DNA of 64,000 nt from Filosporella fistucella (lineage: Eukaryota; Ascomycota; Leotiomycetes; Helotiales): positions 3,038,001 through 3,102,000 of the forward strand of contig JAQJZZ010000011.1 of assembly GCA_030077755.1 (NCBI GenBank), written 5' to 3'. Every line of letters starts with the position of its first letter. The stretch's first letter is position 1. The notes beneath the pieces are model-generated. The model was not told where the DNA came from, did no database searches, and saw nothing but the letters and a program-made list of their open reading frames with translations. A program made the translations under genes and the position numbers. Positions 38,022 through 50,362 of this stretch are shown here, in pieces.

Positions 38022-40187
38022 TCAGGAAGAGGAAACTGCCGTGCCGCTCGTGCTCAACGTGATATGACTTCTCATCTCTCCCCATCGTGGAAGCTCATTT
38101 TCACTCGCAGGATCCTGAACATCTACACTGACAACAGATATGACCAGGCTCGGAACCTTCTCGTTTCCTATTGCAGTATCATCTAGTGAACTAATCCTGT
38201 AGCTCAAGTTCTCTCCAAGGAACGGTGTGACGTCTACTTCGTTCAAACTCCTCAAATTTCCCACTTCAACATCTTTCACGAGGGAAGCTGTGAGAGGAAT
38301 TGTAGCAGTGATCAATTGATCAGGATTGCTATTAGTCACTGCTCTTGCTTTGACGAAGATGGTGTGTGTTCCTGCGAGATTTGGTTCGAAGGACCACGCG
38401 CTGGGACTGGCATTGAAAGGCCCACTGAAAATGTGGACATGAAATGGAACTTTCAGTGCGTACTTCTTGATTCGAAGGTTCGCAACCCAATCAGTATGCT
38501 TTCTGCTACTGTTAGCCCTGGGTTTAAACTTTTCTGTGCTACCAGATGCTGCCCCTGGTCCATATAGTCTGTTGATGCTGGTGATGGCTTGACTTCCCAT
38601 ATCTGCCCCGTTAAATTTTGCTGTGTCTGAATAGGAATAACCAAATGTTTCGGTCTGTCTGACATCGTCTGAATCCCAAAATAAACCAGACTCTGTTTTG
38701 TGGAAAGGCGTCAAAGATGAGTGTATATCTTGCATATCACCTGCTGTGTCTGTGAAGGTGTTGTACCTCTCAGGCTCCGGCACGACATAGCTGTCAGGAT
38801 TTAATACTTGCCACAGGGCGAAACATCGATCAATCATAGCATGGTGAAGCCAGAACTATACGCAATTAGTGTTTATCTCTAATCCTTTAGACCTGCCTGG
38901 GCTCCTCAAGGATTTCGTAATCGAAGTTGACGATAGAGTATTTTCTGACTTACGAGAGGGTCCCACGCCGAGTAGTCAATGTATGTCATATGTCCTCCAC
39001 TGCCCTACATCACAAAATAAGTCAGCCCATAATGTCACATAGATGAAGTAAGTCTGAAACCATCAGGATACATGAGTACATGATTCTTGCGCTTAAGACT
39101 GCCAATTAAGAATCACACTTACAGTCAGACCATGAATCTGGTCATGAATACTCTCTATCGAATCATAGTTATTCGGGTTATTCGAAGTGTCAATCCAAGC
39201 CTCACTACTGAATGCGGTATAGTCCGCGTATCTGGTGAGCAATGTATAAAGTCGACTACGAAAGGATAGAGCATTGTTGTCGAGCTGCTGTGCGACGAGA
39301 TTGTTTTGAGATACCGCGGTCGCAGACTGTGAGGATGGATACCGCAATGTTTCTGGGTATCGGTCGAACTGTGACATTGTTAGTCCAGTTATACCATACA
39401 AAGACCAGACATACTGGGTAATCGGGTAAGTCTTTGGGATCAAGCGGCTTGAACCGATAACTCCACAACGGGTTCGCAATTGTCTGTATCCCAGCTGGAC
39501 CGTTAACTCTAATACTTGGAGAGCCTCCAACACTTCTCGGGAGCACACTTTCCCCAGGAGGAGGTGGTGCAGCCCAATCCCAGTACGGTATCCTAAAATT
39601 TGCTGCAGCATCAGTATATCGATCTCGAACCGGCCCCACAGGGAATTGCTGAGCGATTCGTTCTATCAAGCCATGTAGAACTTGCTGTTCTCGTAAGCAC
39701 TATTCCCAGCGCGTGACTAGAAACAAACCTCAAATAAAGCAAGATAAGGTCTATGCCAAGTAGGAAACAAAATTGAAACATGCTTGCAATATCCATTCTG
39801 TTCATCCCCAGCTTTCGGCTGCACCCCATCAAAAGGTACAAATGGCCGTCCATGTATCCCACCAATTTGATACCACGACAGCATATCAGATCGATCTGTA
39901 TACTGCAGCATATCCAGACCCAGAATATACAACGTCCACATCGTGTCATCTTTCTCCATTTCTCTGATCTCTCGTCTCAAAGGCACGGAGCCATTTGGCC
40001 CGGCACCAGAATGCACACCGGTGATGGCATAGAATTTTGAGGACTGCCGTTTCGAGAATGTACGTCTATCGATACCGTAATCGTAGGGGCCATAGTCTTG
40101 ACTTGTGGTTGCGGGGAGTGCGAGGTGCTGGGGAAACAAGGTGGTGCAGATCGACAGGCAGATGATGAGGGATCGACTGGTGAGCAT
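38022..40187 (-). CDS. Secreted tyrosinase (type 3 copper enzyme)
   Basis: Exons (minus): 40187-39729, 39684-39415, 39368-39123, 39004-38954, 38855-38022; 619 aa. A signal peptide (about 1-25, MLTSRSLIICLSICTTLF) is followed by the copper domain. Likely CuA ligands are His112 (IHGRPF), His136 and His145 (YCKHVSILFPTWHRPYLALFE). CuB ligands are His318 and His322 (HDQIHG) and His346/347 (FWLHHAMIDR). Cys134-x-His136 matches the thioether Cys-His pair known in fungal tyrosinases. The enzyme hydroxylates monophenols and oxidises diphenols to quinones, leading to melanin-like products. The C-terminal part (about 400-619) would be the shielding domain removed on activation. Introns of 44-118 nt all restore frame. 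Confidence 0.9.
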
Positions 40188-41042
40188 GCTGGCGACATGA
40201 GAATTAGGTTCAAGTGGGAAGTTTGAGGGCTCCGTAGACCGCAAGGATTTTGGAGTTTCCTGTCGAGTCTGATGTCCCCGTTTGGAATGAGTGTAGCCGC
40301 CTTCAATCTGCGAGAGGGCAAATGTATTGGAAAACGAGAGACAAAAAGAGTGTAGGGTCGACAATATCCTTGATTGAAGCAACCGTCTCTGCCAATGGAG
40401 GTTGTAAAATCCTAATAGAAAGTTTTAGGGATCACTCAGGGACAACTCCCTCGTAACCTCCTCGTGTTAGACAAACGGAAAGCGCTTCCCACTCTCACAA
40501 CCCAAAGATATGGATAGGTAGGAATCCGGCATATGAAATCGCGTCTGATCATGAAATTAAGAAAGTACAAACACGTCGCGAACGCTTTGGGTTTTCAAAA
40601 AGGGAGTCAACGCTCACTAGAGCCCGATGTGTCCGTACTGACATCATCCCGACAGAGTACCTCCTCCCAGTCTCACCAGAAGATACAACAAACGCGATCT
40701 GTAGATGATAGGGATTGACTTGAGCAATAAACAGTAGATACTTAACCCTTGGTACTCGTGCTTGTTTGCGAGTGGAAATTAAGGTTGACGAGACCATAAT
40801 TCGTACCAGGTGAGAAGCCACTACTCCTGCAGGAACCCGACTCGGCAACGTTACTTGTACATTCAAGACATCATATATCCTCCGTTTCGTCAGCGTGGAT
40901 CGGGTAGCAAGTTATTAAAAAATTGGTATCATGCCACAAAGCCATTCAAGAGTAATCAGCCATCTATTCATTCCAATTTTCCATCCAAAACTCCGACCCA
41001 CCCCCGAAAATGCTACAGTCCAAACGCCGCTTGTCTACATCA
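40188..41042. other. Intergenic, 855 bp
   Basis: Tyrosinase promoter and 3' flank of the RPA135 gene. No gene is supported. Confidence 0.4.
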
Positions 41043-44000
41043 TCATGGTCCGACATTATACTTTAGCTTGATGCCCATAGCTGCAAGTTCCACGTCTAGA
41101 TACTTCAATACTCCTGGCACGGCGACGATGGTAGTGTCTTCGCCTCCAACCCATCGCTGCCCTTCTCCATCTTCCCAGATCTCTCCTTTCCCTGACCACT
41201 CTTCCGCTCTGTGAGCGCATTTCCTACATCTCACGACTCCGGTACCTCGCTTCCTTGTTGCGAACGCGGATACTGTGGGCTGTGTGGATAGGAAAGTACC
41301 GCATTCTTTGCAGATCCAGGATCTAGTGTAATCAGAGCAATTGAGCAGTCGATCTTGCAGCAAGAAAGCAGTTCCGTGTGCAAGCAATGAATCACGTTCC
41401 ATTTCTCCAACACGAATACCACCACCCTTCTTTCTACCTTTGATTGGCTGACCGGTCAATTGTGTAACAGGACCAGTTGTTCTGACTTGGAACTTGTCAT
41501 TCACCATGTGACGAAGACGTTGATAGTAGACAACTCCAATGTAGATATCTGCACGAAGTTCTTCGCCCGTAATTCCAGAGTACATCGGTTCATTGCCGTG
41601 GTAATTATATCCTGCCTTCATGAGTTGATGCCCGAAGTAGTCGCCAGCTGTATTCTCTTCATCGAATCTGAATGGCGTGCTGTCCTGTGCGAGACCATGT
41701 AGAGCTCCTGCTTTACCGGCCAGTGATTCGACAAACATACCAATCGTCATACGCGAAGGGAAAGCGTGGGGGTTGATGATGACATCTGGTTGGATACCCG
41801 ACTCCGAGAATGGCATGTCGACACTGGGCCACTTTTGAGAGCATACACCTTTTTGTCCGTGACGGGAAGAGAATTTGTCACCGATAACAGGAGCACGCGG
41901 TACACGCAATTTGACGGAGATAGCTTGTGCTGGCTCGATACCGTTCTCATTACCAATGAGCCGCACCTCCTCAATGAACGCCACTTCACTATCTTTATGT
42001 TTCTCAAAATGTGTGATGCCATCTCGATTGACAAGATTTCCATGAGCATCTGGAGCGACTGTATGCCAAGCGCAAATTTTGTCTCCTTCTTGAACAAGTC
42101 GCCCAATATGAGGAAGTCCGTCATCGTCAATCATAGCCTTGATATCTGCTTTGATCTCGGAACCAGGGGCGAATCCAAAAAGCTTTTTGATATTTTTTGC
42201 GGAACGAGATTTTTGTCCACCCTCCTCGAGATCAATTTTCTTGACCTTGTATATGGTGCCATGACCAAAGCCACGCTCGTGGGCAGATTTGTTGATAATC
42301 ATAGCGTCATCCATGTCGTAACCAGTATACGAAATAACAGCAACAACACAATTCATACCATTCGGAAAGTTGTCAAACCCATACTCGTTATGAAGTGGCG
42401 CACGAACGATCGGGGTCTGGCCAGTCTGAAGTCGATATGTCTTATTATCCGTTCTGTATCGAATGGCAGTTCCAGGAGTTCCCATTGATTGCTTCCCCAT
42501 CTGGCATTGGTACATATTTCTTGGCGATTGATTGAAGTCAGAAAATGGTGTCATGTTGGCAAGTATAGAAAGAATATTCGTCGGGTCGAATTCGACGTGT
42601 GTAGATTCGCCTGATATGATTTCCGGCTCAGTAACAGCGATTGACATGAATGGCTGCTCTTGGGGCCCGACGAAATCCTCCTTATCAAGTGGTAGATACT
42701 TGACAGGACGTACCATACGTGATGGCGTCGAAGACATGTAGATACCTGGATATTGTCCTCCGTGAGAGTTTGGCACCCAGCAAATCTCCAGCTCTTTCGG
42801 CACGTTATGAGTGCCCTCCACTTTCCAGTATCGCAAAGTATCTGAGATGGCAATGGATTGCTTAGGTGTACACCATCCGAGAATCTTTCCGTCCAGAGAG
42901 ACAACAACGCTTTCCTTTGTGGATGATGATCCAGTCGAGACAACACCAAGATCAACCACTAATTTGGGAATTGCCGAAACATCGCAGGCTTTCGTGAGAA
43001 TCCTGCACTTATGTGCAAGGTGATTGAGCAAACCACAAGGACTACCATCAGGTGTATGGACAGGGCACAAGAAACCCCAACTCTCTGGTAAAAGTTTTCG
43101 AACTGTCGTTGTCTTCAGTTGAGCGAAGAAACTACCTCTGTGAACCATTCGGAAATGACTGATAAAGCGAAGGAAGTTAATCTTTTCAGCCACAACAGTG
43201 AACCCAGAAACTTGCTGCAAATCAAGACCAGTCGGACTGACCAAGTTGCCTGTCGACATGAAGTATTCTAGAGCACCTCCAACATTCTCATTCGTCCGCC
43301 CACATAGCTTGACTGGAAACTCTTTGGCGAACTCAGGGGATGCGAAATTTCGGTCTGGATTCTTTCTTAGGTAGTCACGGACTGACATTCTCAATTGCGT
43401 TGCTACCCAATCCTCTAGACGCTCCTTGATAATCATTCCATAAAGGAACCCACCAAGTAGAATTTCCTGGTTTTGAACCGCATCGGGGTTATCGACAGCA
43501 CAATCGCCTGCCACCAAAGCGTACAGTTTTCGTGTCATGAACAAAAGCATTTTGAACTTGTCGTTGTCCTGTGCCTCGGTCACATTAACATTTCCGAGAT
43601 GGACCAAGACGACTTTTCGAAGAAACTCGGTTCCAACATCGTAATTTGACATGGTATCCGGAACACCCATGACGATTCTAAACTTTTCTCCCAGGTATGC
43701 TCGTGTCTTACTCTTCGTGTATAGCCCGTATGCTTTGTAAGTTCGTAATAACAACTCCACTCGATCAGTTAAGAATGTATTTTTCGCTCCCTGAGATCCA
43801 GAAAACCCAACAAGGCCTTCAAAGATTTCTCGGTCGTTTGTTTCTACCAAAGCTTTCATGATCATCATAACTGGAACCAAGAACTCGTTCTTTCGCCACG
43901 AAAATCTGAATGTAACATTTCCATCTTTCAGGTAATGCAGAACATTCGTCTGCGAAGTTTGATCGGGCCGAACTGACCGTATCAGCATTCCATATTTCGA

Positions 44001-44710
44001 GTATGCTGGTCCTCTTCCTTCAAATGATGGTCGCTCAATTGCCATGGGGAAATTTCTCTTGTTCACAACCAGCAATCGAATAAGTTTTTCGATTCCATTG
44101 ACAACAAAGTATCCTCCCAATTCTTCCGCCTCTTCTTTTCGCTGAACGAGTAGTGAAGGTGGATTATTTTCGAGATGGCATCGATTTGACTGCAAATGTT
44201 AGTTTGTCCTTAGATGGTAATATATGCCCTTACCATCAACATCAAAGGCAGCTGTCCCAAATCTCGAATAAACTGCTTTGGGTCCCCATTGTTGATCTGG
44301 TACTCAAATCGCGCACTCATCTTCCCCCGGTATGTGACATGTCGTTCTCTGCATTCTGACGGAAGAATCTCTCGATTCTTTGTCGAAAATTTGTTCGATG
44401 GAGGCAATACAGACTTTTCGACGAAAACCTCTTTGATCTTGATGGTCAATTTGTTCTTCCCCGCTGGACCAGCTCTATCATCTCCATCCAAATATGTTTT
44501 AGTCCCAATATCCAGCAGACCTTGCGCAATCAATCCGTCAGGCTCGAAGAGTGCATTGAAGGACTCCACGTGGGGTGCAATGGCAGCTTTGAGTGCCGGA
44601 TACGCCGAGTGGTCTTTAGGGGGGTTTCTGAACAAGTTTTCACGTCGTAGGGTATCAAATTCGTAAGACCATTTCGTATCTGTCCCTCCTCTCGACTTGG
44701 AGGGAGGCAT
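41043..44710 (-). CDS. RPA135: RNA polymerase I second-largest subunit (RPA135)
   Basis: Exons (minus): 44710-44234 and 44189-41043; 1207 aa, the normal family length. The N-terminus (FDTLRRENLFRNPPKDHSAY) matches the Pol I beta-like subunit. The order is that of Rpb2-type proteins: protrusion, lobe, fork (RRE-like FRMVHRGSFFAQLKTT and LLPESWGFLCPVHTPDGSPCG), hybrid-binding domain with IGDKFSSRHGQKGVCSQKWP, wall, and clamp with a C-terminal zinc ribbon (CKECGTF ... CRKCAHRA). Pol I makes the 35S/47S rRNA precursor in the nucleolus. The single 44-nt intron joins LPLMLM to SNRCHLE. Confidence 0.95.
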
Positions 44711-45957
44711 AGCTACTGCATAAAGTTAGTGGATGTTGGGCAATTGAAAATTCGCGCATAGTTCTAACAGGGTTCCCAGAGCTTCGATTCTGAAATAGAG
44801 AGGCGTGCTCACTTGTTTGAGCTCAATTTGAGCTGTTCCAGTCTCGTGGGTTTTGCTGCCGGACTTTGGGTACTGATCGCGAATGTCGTGAGGACTTGAA
44901 CATACATTTACAGCCGGAGGTTTGTGCAAAAGTAGATCGATTATCGGCAGACTCTTTGAGGATCGCTCATGGAATGCTGCAGTACAATTCCAGCTTGGTC
45001 GAGCATACAATTGTCTCCACCGTTATTTGGAAACTTCAAAATCTCAATCTTCCCCCAAATTTTTTGCTCGGCTAGTATAAGACCCGGGGTTTTGCCGCCA
45101 AACCCGCGCTGCATAGCTTATCGGGCAGCAATGGAATCTCTATCAATTACGCCTGTGATTGATCGCCCCCCTCACTAATTGAAGCACTGAAGCGCAGAAG
45201 CCGATGGTTCAGTTCGCCCACACGAAGCCCCATTTCCCATTCCGAGAGCTTCCCATCCATACGGCAAAGACGAGGCAAGGCAACACAAGGCGAGGCAAAG
45301 AGAAAGAGCATACCATAGCAAAGCATATCAAACAGAAAGGCACAGCAAACCAAGCGCATGCCCGCTTCTCTACTTCCCGTCCTCACTCTCCAGCTGCATC
45401 TGCACCTGCAGTCCTTCGCAGCACACCCCGCCTTCCTCCAAAATCACGCCTCATTTTTGTCCAGGAGTTATTAATTCTAGATCAACACAGACACAGACAT
45501 AAACAAAACAGCTTCTTCGCTCCCACCGGCCAGCAGTCAATCCATATCGCAGACCGTACCTTACTGTACATTCTATTACCCACGGACTTGCTCAATCTCT
45601 ACCGGTACCGAGAAACTACAGGAGCTTGGAGCACGGTACGAACTCTGTCTCTGCGTGGGCGGGTCGTGCTTGTTTTCTTCTGGCTTGGGTCTGAATCCGA
45701 TCTCAACGTCACAAGCGCTGCACACATTACCTCACCGTTACACGGCGAAAACACTCACAGCTCTATAATTGCTCAACAGTTTGCATTGTAGTTATCTGGT
45801 TTTCGCTCCGCCGAAGTTGCTTTATCGCCATTCCCAGTTCAAGCTCAGCTGCATCTGCGCACTCTTTCTAGATAGCCTCGCGACTTCAGGCAACCGCCCG
45901 CCACAAAAGGAACCATACTGTCCTGCAATTCAACGCCTTGTCGCAAGCAATATCGAT
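44711..45957. promoter_or_regulatory. 1.25 kb divergent promoter RPA135 / ARL8
   Basis: Between the start codons at 44710 (-) and 45958 (+). An AGGCAA-rich purine tract lies at 45271-45300. ORFs here (e.g. 45204-45791) have no domain and are probably 5' UTR or chance. Confidence 0.45.
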
Positions 45958-46794
45958 ATGGCGGGTTTATTCAAGAGGGTGTATGATTGGCTGTTGAGGT
46001 TATTCTGGTCAGTTTTTCTATCGTCAATTCGCAGATATTGTGCCATTTCAGCTTGAAATCGCGCATCTCGATGACATTTGGCCACTTTGAAGTAGCGCTA
46101 CCAAATGATGCTGACTGAACTCCTGTCATTAGGGCGACTGAAATGGATATCACGATGATTGGACTCCAAAATGCTGGGAAAACGTCTCTTCTGAGAGTTC
46201 TGGCGGTAAGCTGCGATCCCCCACTTCAATGATTGTACGGGCGCTGACAATTCGGCGGACAGGGCGGAGAATTCACCCTCGAGTATGTCCCCTACCTCCG
46301 ATTATCGTATGCAGAAAAGAGGCACTGCACATCATCCGTCATGTCCACAAGATCGGTCGAATAATGGCTAATACCTCTTCCATAGCTCCATCCCAACAGT
46401 TGGTTTCAATATGAAGCGCGTACAAAAGGGCCATGTGACGTTGAAGTGCTGGGATCTCGGAGGACAACCACGATTCCGGTCCATGTGGGAGCGGTATTGC
46501 CGAGGTGTGAATGCCATTGTATTCATCGTAGACTCGGCAGATACCGATGCTTTGCCAGTAGCAAAGGATGAGCTCCACTTGCTTCTTGAGAAGCCAGTAT
46601 TGGAAGGAATCCCCTTGCTGGTCCTTGGCAACAAATCCGATCTGGATGAGAAACTATCGGTTGATGAACTGATCGATGCCCTGGACTTGAAAAGCATTTC
46701 CCATCGCGAAGTGAGCTGCTATGGAATAAGTGCGAAAGAAGAAACCAATCTGGATGCCGTTTTGCAATGGCTAGTTGCTCGTGCCAACAAGTAG
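45958..46794 (+). CDS. ARL8: ARL8-type small GTPase
   Basis: Exons: 45958-46007, 46133-46205, 46263-46282 (20 nt), 46386-46794; 183 aa against about 186 in animals. The N-terminal amphipathic helix ([17 protein letters not shown]) is typical of ARL8, which uses an acetylated Met/Ala start rather than myristate. Switch and nucleotide motifs: P-loop [17 protein letters not shown] (switch I), [18 protein letters not shown] (switch II), NKSD and the C-terminal SAKEE. ARL8 directs lysosome/vacuole and endosome movement on microtubules via kinesin adaptors. The 20-nt third exon encodes only GGEFTL plus a split codon. Confidence 0.93.
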
Positions 46795-49051
46795 GAGACT
46801 TCCAGGACTCGGCCCTTTCTTCCAGACAATGGACGATTATAATGACGATATGAAATGATGGACAGATAAACCTCCTTTCCGGTCTGCAGGGACCACACGA
46901 CATACATCTCACACGCCCACAGCGATTCTTCTTCTTCTCTCACGGCCGCGAGAAATATTCTAACACGTACGAAAAGGATTTCCTTACCTCACTTCCATAC
47001 GTTCCACTTCTTTGACGCGCCATGTCCACAACGAACGACGAGACGACTTTCATGACAGCGCAGCGTTTTCCGATTGCATTGGTAGCTGCATTTCGCTACT
47101 AGATTTCTTCATGTCGTGGCATTCCAGCGGGTTTGGTATATGGTCCAGCTCAAGTCATTTGACGGGGGCTTCGTGCTTGTTGAGCATCGCTGGGTGTTGG
47201 TTTGGATATTGTAATTAGCATATTTATATCTGGTCCTGGGCTTTTGACTCTTTTGAATGATTTCGGTGCCAGGCTGTGCTCGAGACGTGAGACTGAGTTT
47301 CGCCCGTGTGTAGTGTTGCAGATGGGTTCGCCCTGCCAGTGTTGCAGCTGTCCCAGGATCGGCTTGTATTGACGGGACGAAGAGCTGTTTGCTTTGATAT
47401 AAGCCCACACTTTGATATAGTTTTTAAGGTCCGAATGTGAAGTTTTCGAAGCGCTCTTAACAGGCGATCTTAAGACGAACGTTAATCTCAACAGTAGAGT
47501 GAGAAAGAGAAAAAAGTTGGAGGGAGAGGAACTTCTTTTCTGCCGCGTAGGGTACAGTTTTACAGGAACTGAACTGATGCGCTGGCAGTGACCCTTGCTC
47601 ATGGTGCATCCTTGTCTGCAGCTTGAGGTGTTCGAACTTGAATCATTGGTGCGTTGGCGAATTTAATAATGATGGAGAGGAACGAATGGGGTGAGAGAAG
47701 AGGGGAGAGGTTGAGTGTGGGGCGCACGGGGACTGAGCGGGGCGTTTGAACTGGGCTTGGCTTAATCAGCTTTGCTTTGTTTGTTCTGTGTACGGAGGTA
47801 CTTTCTTGTACAAGTACTTGCCGACAACATTTTGTACATCTGTAGTATTTTCTTTTGCTACTTGCCATCACTTTTCATACACAGTCTCTTCTCAGTGGGA
47901 ATATAGAATCCTCCATGGTCCGACACCTTCAACCAAACCTAATGTCTACCGAGATCGACACATAGCTATAGCTATCGATGAGGCAGCACTGATTCGACAG
48001 AGCCCTCATGACTGCATTCCATACCTACGTTCTGCAGAACTGAACGACATACCTCGCCCAAATCATGCAAGCGGGCTCTCAATGATGTTTCGAGCTGACT
48101 ACAAAATAGGGATATGATAGCGAGTGATAATTTGGCACGAATGAAGAGAGGACGGCCAAGCGTACAAATCCAAGTCGCAAGATCAATGAGCGATGCTCTT
48201 GCTTCATTGGTTCTGCAACCCGTAATTGGGGTTCAGCAATACGCCCTGGCTTTTGTGGTATTGACTGGAACTTTCACACTGGTTGGGCGATAGTCTCCAC
48301 GTTCAAGTATCTTTGTGTCGCTGGCAGTCAATCTTCTTTCCAAGATTCAGGGCTCTGTTCGTTGTCACCTTTTGCGGTTCATAGGGATTGCGAGAATACA
48401 ATTCTCTCGTCAATTTCCTTTTCTCCTCTGGCTGAGGCAAGAGCTTTCAGTCTATACCTAGTGCGCCTGGAATGGCTTGAATCATGTGAAACAAGGTATT
48501 CACAACTCGTATTCCTTTAGAAACCCAGCCCCTGCTATCCTGGTCAGCTTGTGCCAAACCTTCAGCCCTACTGCTTGCAGCGAAAGTCGTCACCCACAGG
48601 CTGAAAGCCTTCACATCATTTGGATGCAGCTGCTAGAAGTAGACGCGCTACACATATGTGGATGTCTCAATGCTGTAAAAGAAGAAGCACGGTGGTGATA
48701 CCCCGCCGTGCTTAACGTCAAGTGCGTGGTTGCCATTGGTCGTTCCTCAGCAGATATCTCTAGAATTATAGAGGCAGCGTGTGACAAGGCGGGACACTCC
48801 AGTAGGAAAGTACCGAGACGTTCGTCACCACCGAAGAAGTAGCCCGTTCGTTGGTCCAACGGGAAAGAGTAAGCTGACATGCGAAGTTTGTCAGTTGATG
48901 ACCTCCTCTACACCGCTCCAGGTTTGACCTCAAGGTTTCAATTTTCAACGGGAAGAGCCGTCAAGTCCGCAGGGCTGCTTGTGGCTTCAAGGCAAGAGCT
49001 AAACGCACGGTCTTTGCCGCCACTATTCCCATCTGCTTCAGATATCATGCT
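46795..49051. other. Gene-poor stretch, 2.26 kb
   Basis: Downstream of ARL8. ORFs such as 47150-47602 (-), 47746-48117 (+) and 48611-48880 (-) have no recognisable domain and no flanking splice structure. Part of it may be the ARL8 3' UTR. I see no tRNA or repeat. Confidence 0.35.
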
Positions 49052-49411
49052 CTACATCGTACACCATGAGCCTCGGAGTATTGGCAGCAATCGGCCAGCC
49101 GTAGCTTCGGTGAATCTGATAGTGACGCCTTCTGCCTGCCCTAATTCCCGAGAATGCATCTCCGATGTATCGTTCGTTCCAACGTCGTCTCTCATGCAAT
49201 TTGTTTTCTATGACTCCTGTGGTTGATCTTGAGACGCATACCTCGTACGTCTCCGAATTGACTGTAATTTTATGTCTGTGCGGCTTCTAGATATTTCGAG
49301 GAAATCAAGGCTTTTAAGCAAATCAGCTTTCACGTTCAGCAACTGATTTGCCTTAGGAGGTAAGGCTTCATTCAGTGCGCTCAGACGCAGAATTTCAGTT
49401 ATTTCGGCCAT
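49052..49411 (-). CDS. Possible two-exon small gene, unknown product (102 aa)
   Basis: Exon 1 (49411-49242) encodes a charged helical stretch (MAEITEILRLSALNEALPPK, then LLNVKADLLKSLDFLEISRS). It ends in a GTATGC donor (49241). A 51-nt intron to the acceptor at 49191 joins in phase to exon 2 (49190-49052), which has DDVGTNDTSEMHSRELGQAE and ends GSWCTM. No family is recognised, and other frames in exon 2 are also open over part of it. This could be a remnant or chance. Confidence 0.25.
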
Positions 49412-50362
49412 GTACGAAGTACATACCTATGGCTTCGATATCTCAAAAGGGCCCTTCGAAAGGTATTGATCAACATTCCCAGCCAGCCACTACTAAGCCC
49501 CCATAGAGTGTGAGGTCTTTAAGTGGCACATATGTCATGACGTCGAGAAGAATCTACAGACAGCAACTTCCTACATGTTGGTTTTTAAGTCAACCTTGGC
49601 CTGTCAGTCGTCAGATGCAAGTGATGTGGATTATGGTAAGCCGCCCAAATATGGACTGCACTTTGATCATTCTATTCATTCCCATGCTTGAATTGTCTCC
49701 TTGTTGAGAGTACGTATATGCCTAATTCACTATGTTTCTGTTCTACACACAGCCCCGAGTAACATTTCTGCCATGGCTTGACCCGAGTCTTGGTTCATCT
49801 TGGCGATAAATCGAGTCTCCAGCAATACTCTCAGCTCGATTCCAGTCGATATCATCATAGGCTCAAGATTTTTACTGAGAACGAGAAGCGAGAAACATTC
49901 ATGGATACGGCAGCCCCGATTTTCTTCTGTTAAATGATGATATGGGAGAATTGCCATCAGCTGCCATTTGAGACGCCTTGCGTCGTGACTGAATTTCAAG
50001 ACTGCATTCCACTATTGAGCACGAAGGATACTCGACGAATCTCTAGACCGGTCTTGCCGCCATTCAGGGAAGGATGTCTAACAAACCCCATTACGGGATG
50101 AAGTTACACAGCTGGTGCTCCTAAGAAGAGTTGGAGTCTATCGATCCTCATGGGCAGGAGACCCCAGCATCATTTTCCACCCTTCGTGTCCACAGGTCTA
50201 TATAAAGTGCGAGTGATTCCCATGGAGTGAAGTAGCATCACCCATCATCCTACCCATTCCACAGGCAGAACTCAAACTTCCTCCTATACTTTGCACCATT
50301 CCCTTGCGATCTTCGCAAAATCTTCCATTTATTCAGAAATCTCGCTCGAATAAAGTCTCACA
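49412..50362. other. Intergenic, 951 bp
   Basis: No gene is seen apart from the promoter of the orphan gene starting at 50363. Confidence 0.4.
50199..50206 (+). promoter_or_regulatory. TATA box of the orphan gene at 50363
   Basis: Canonical TATATAAA, 164 bp upstream of the start codon. A strong TATA box is uncommon among housekeeping genes and hints at regulated, inducible expression (inference). Confidence 0.5.

Noticed and set aside
47150..48117. ORFs of 120-150 aa on both strands downstream of ARL8
   Set aside because: Overlapping on opposite strands, with no signature and no intron structure; likely chance.
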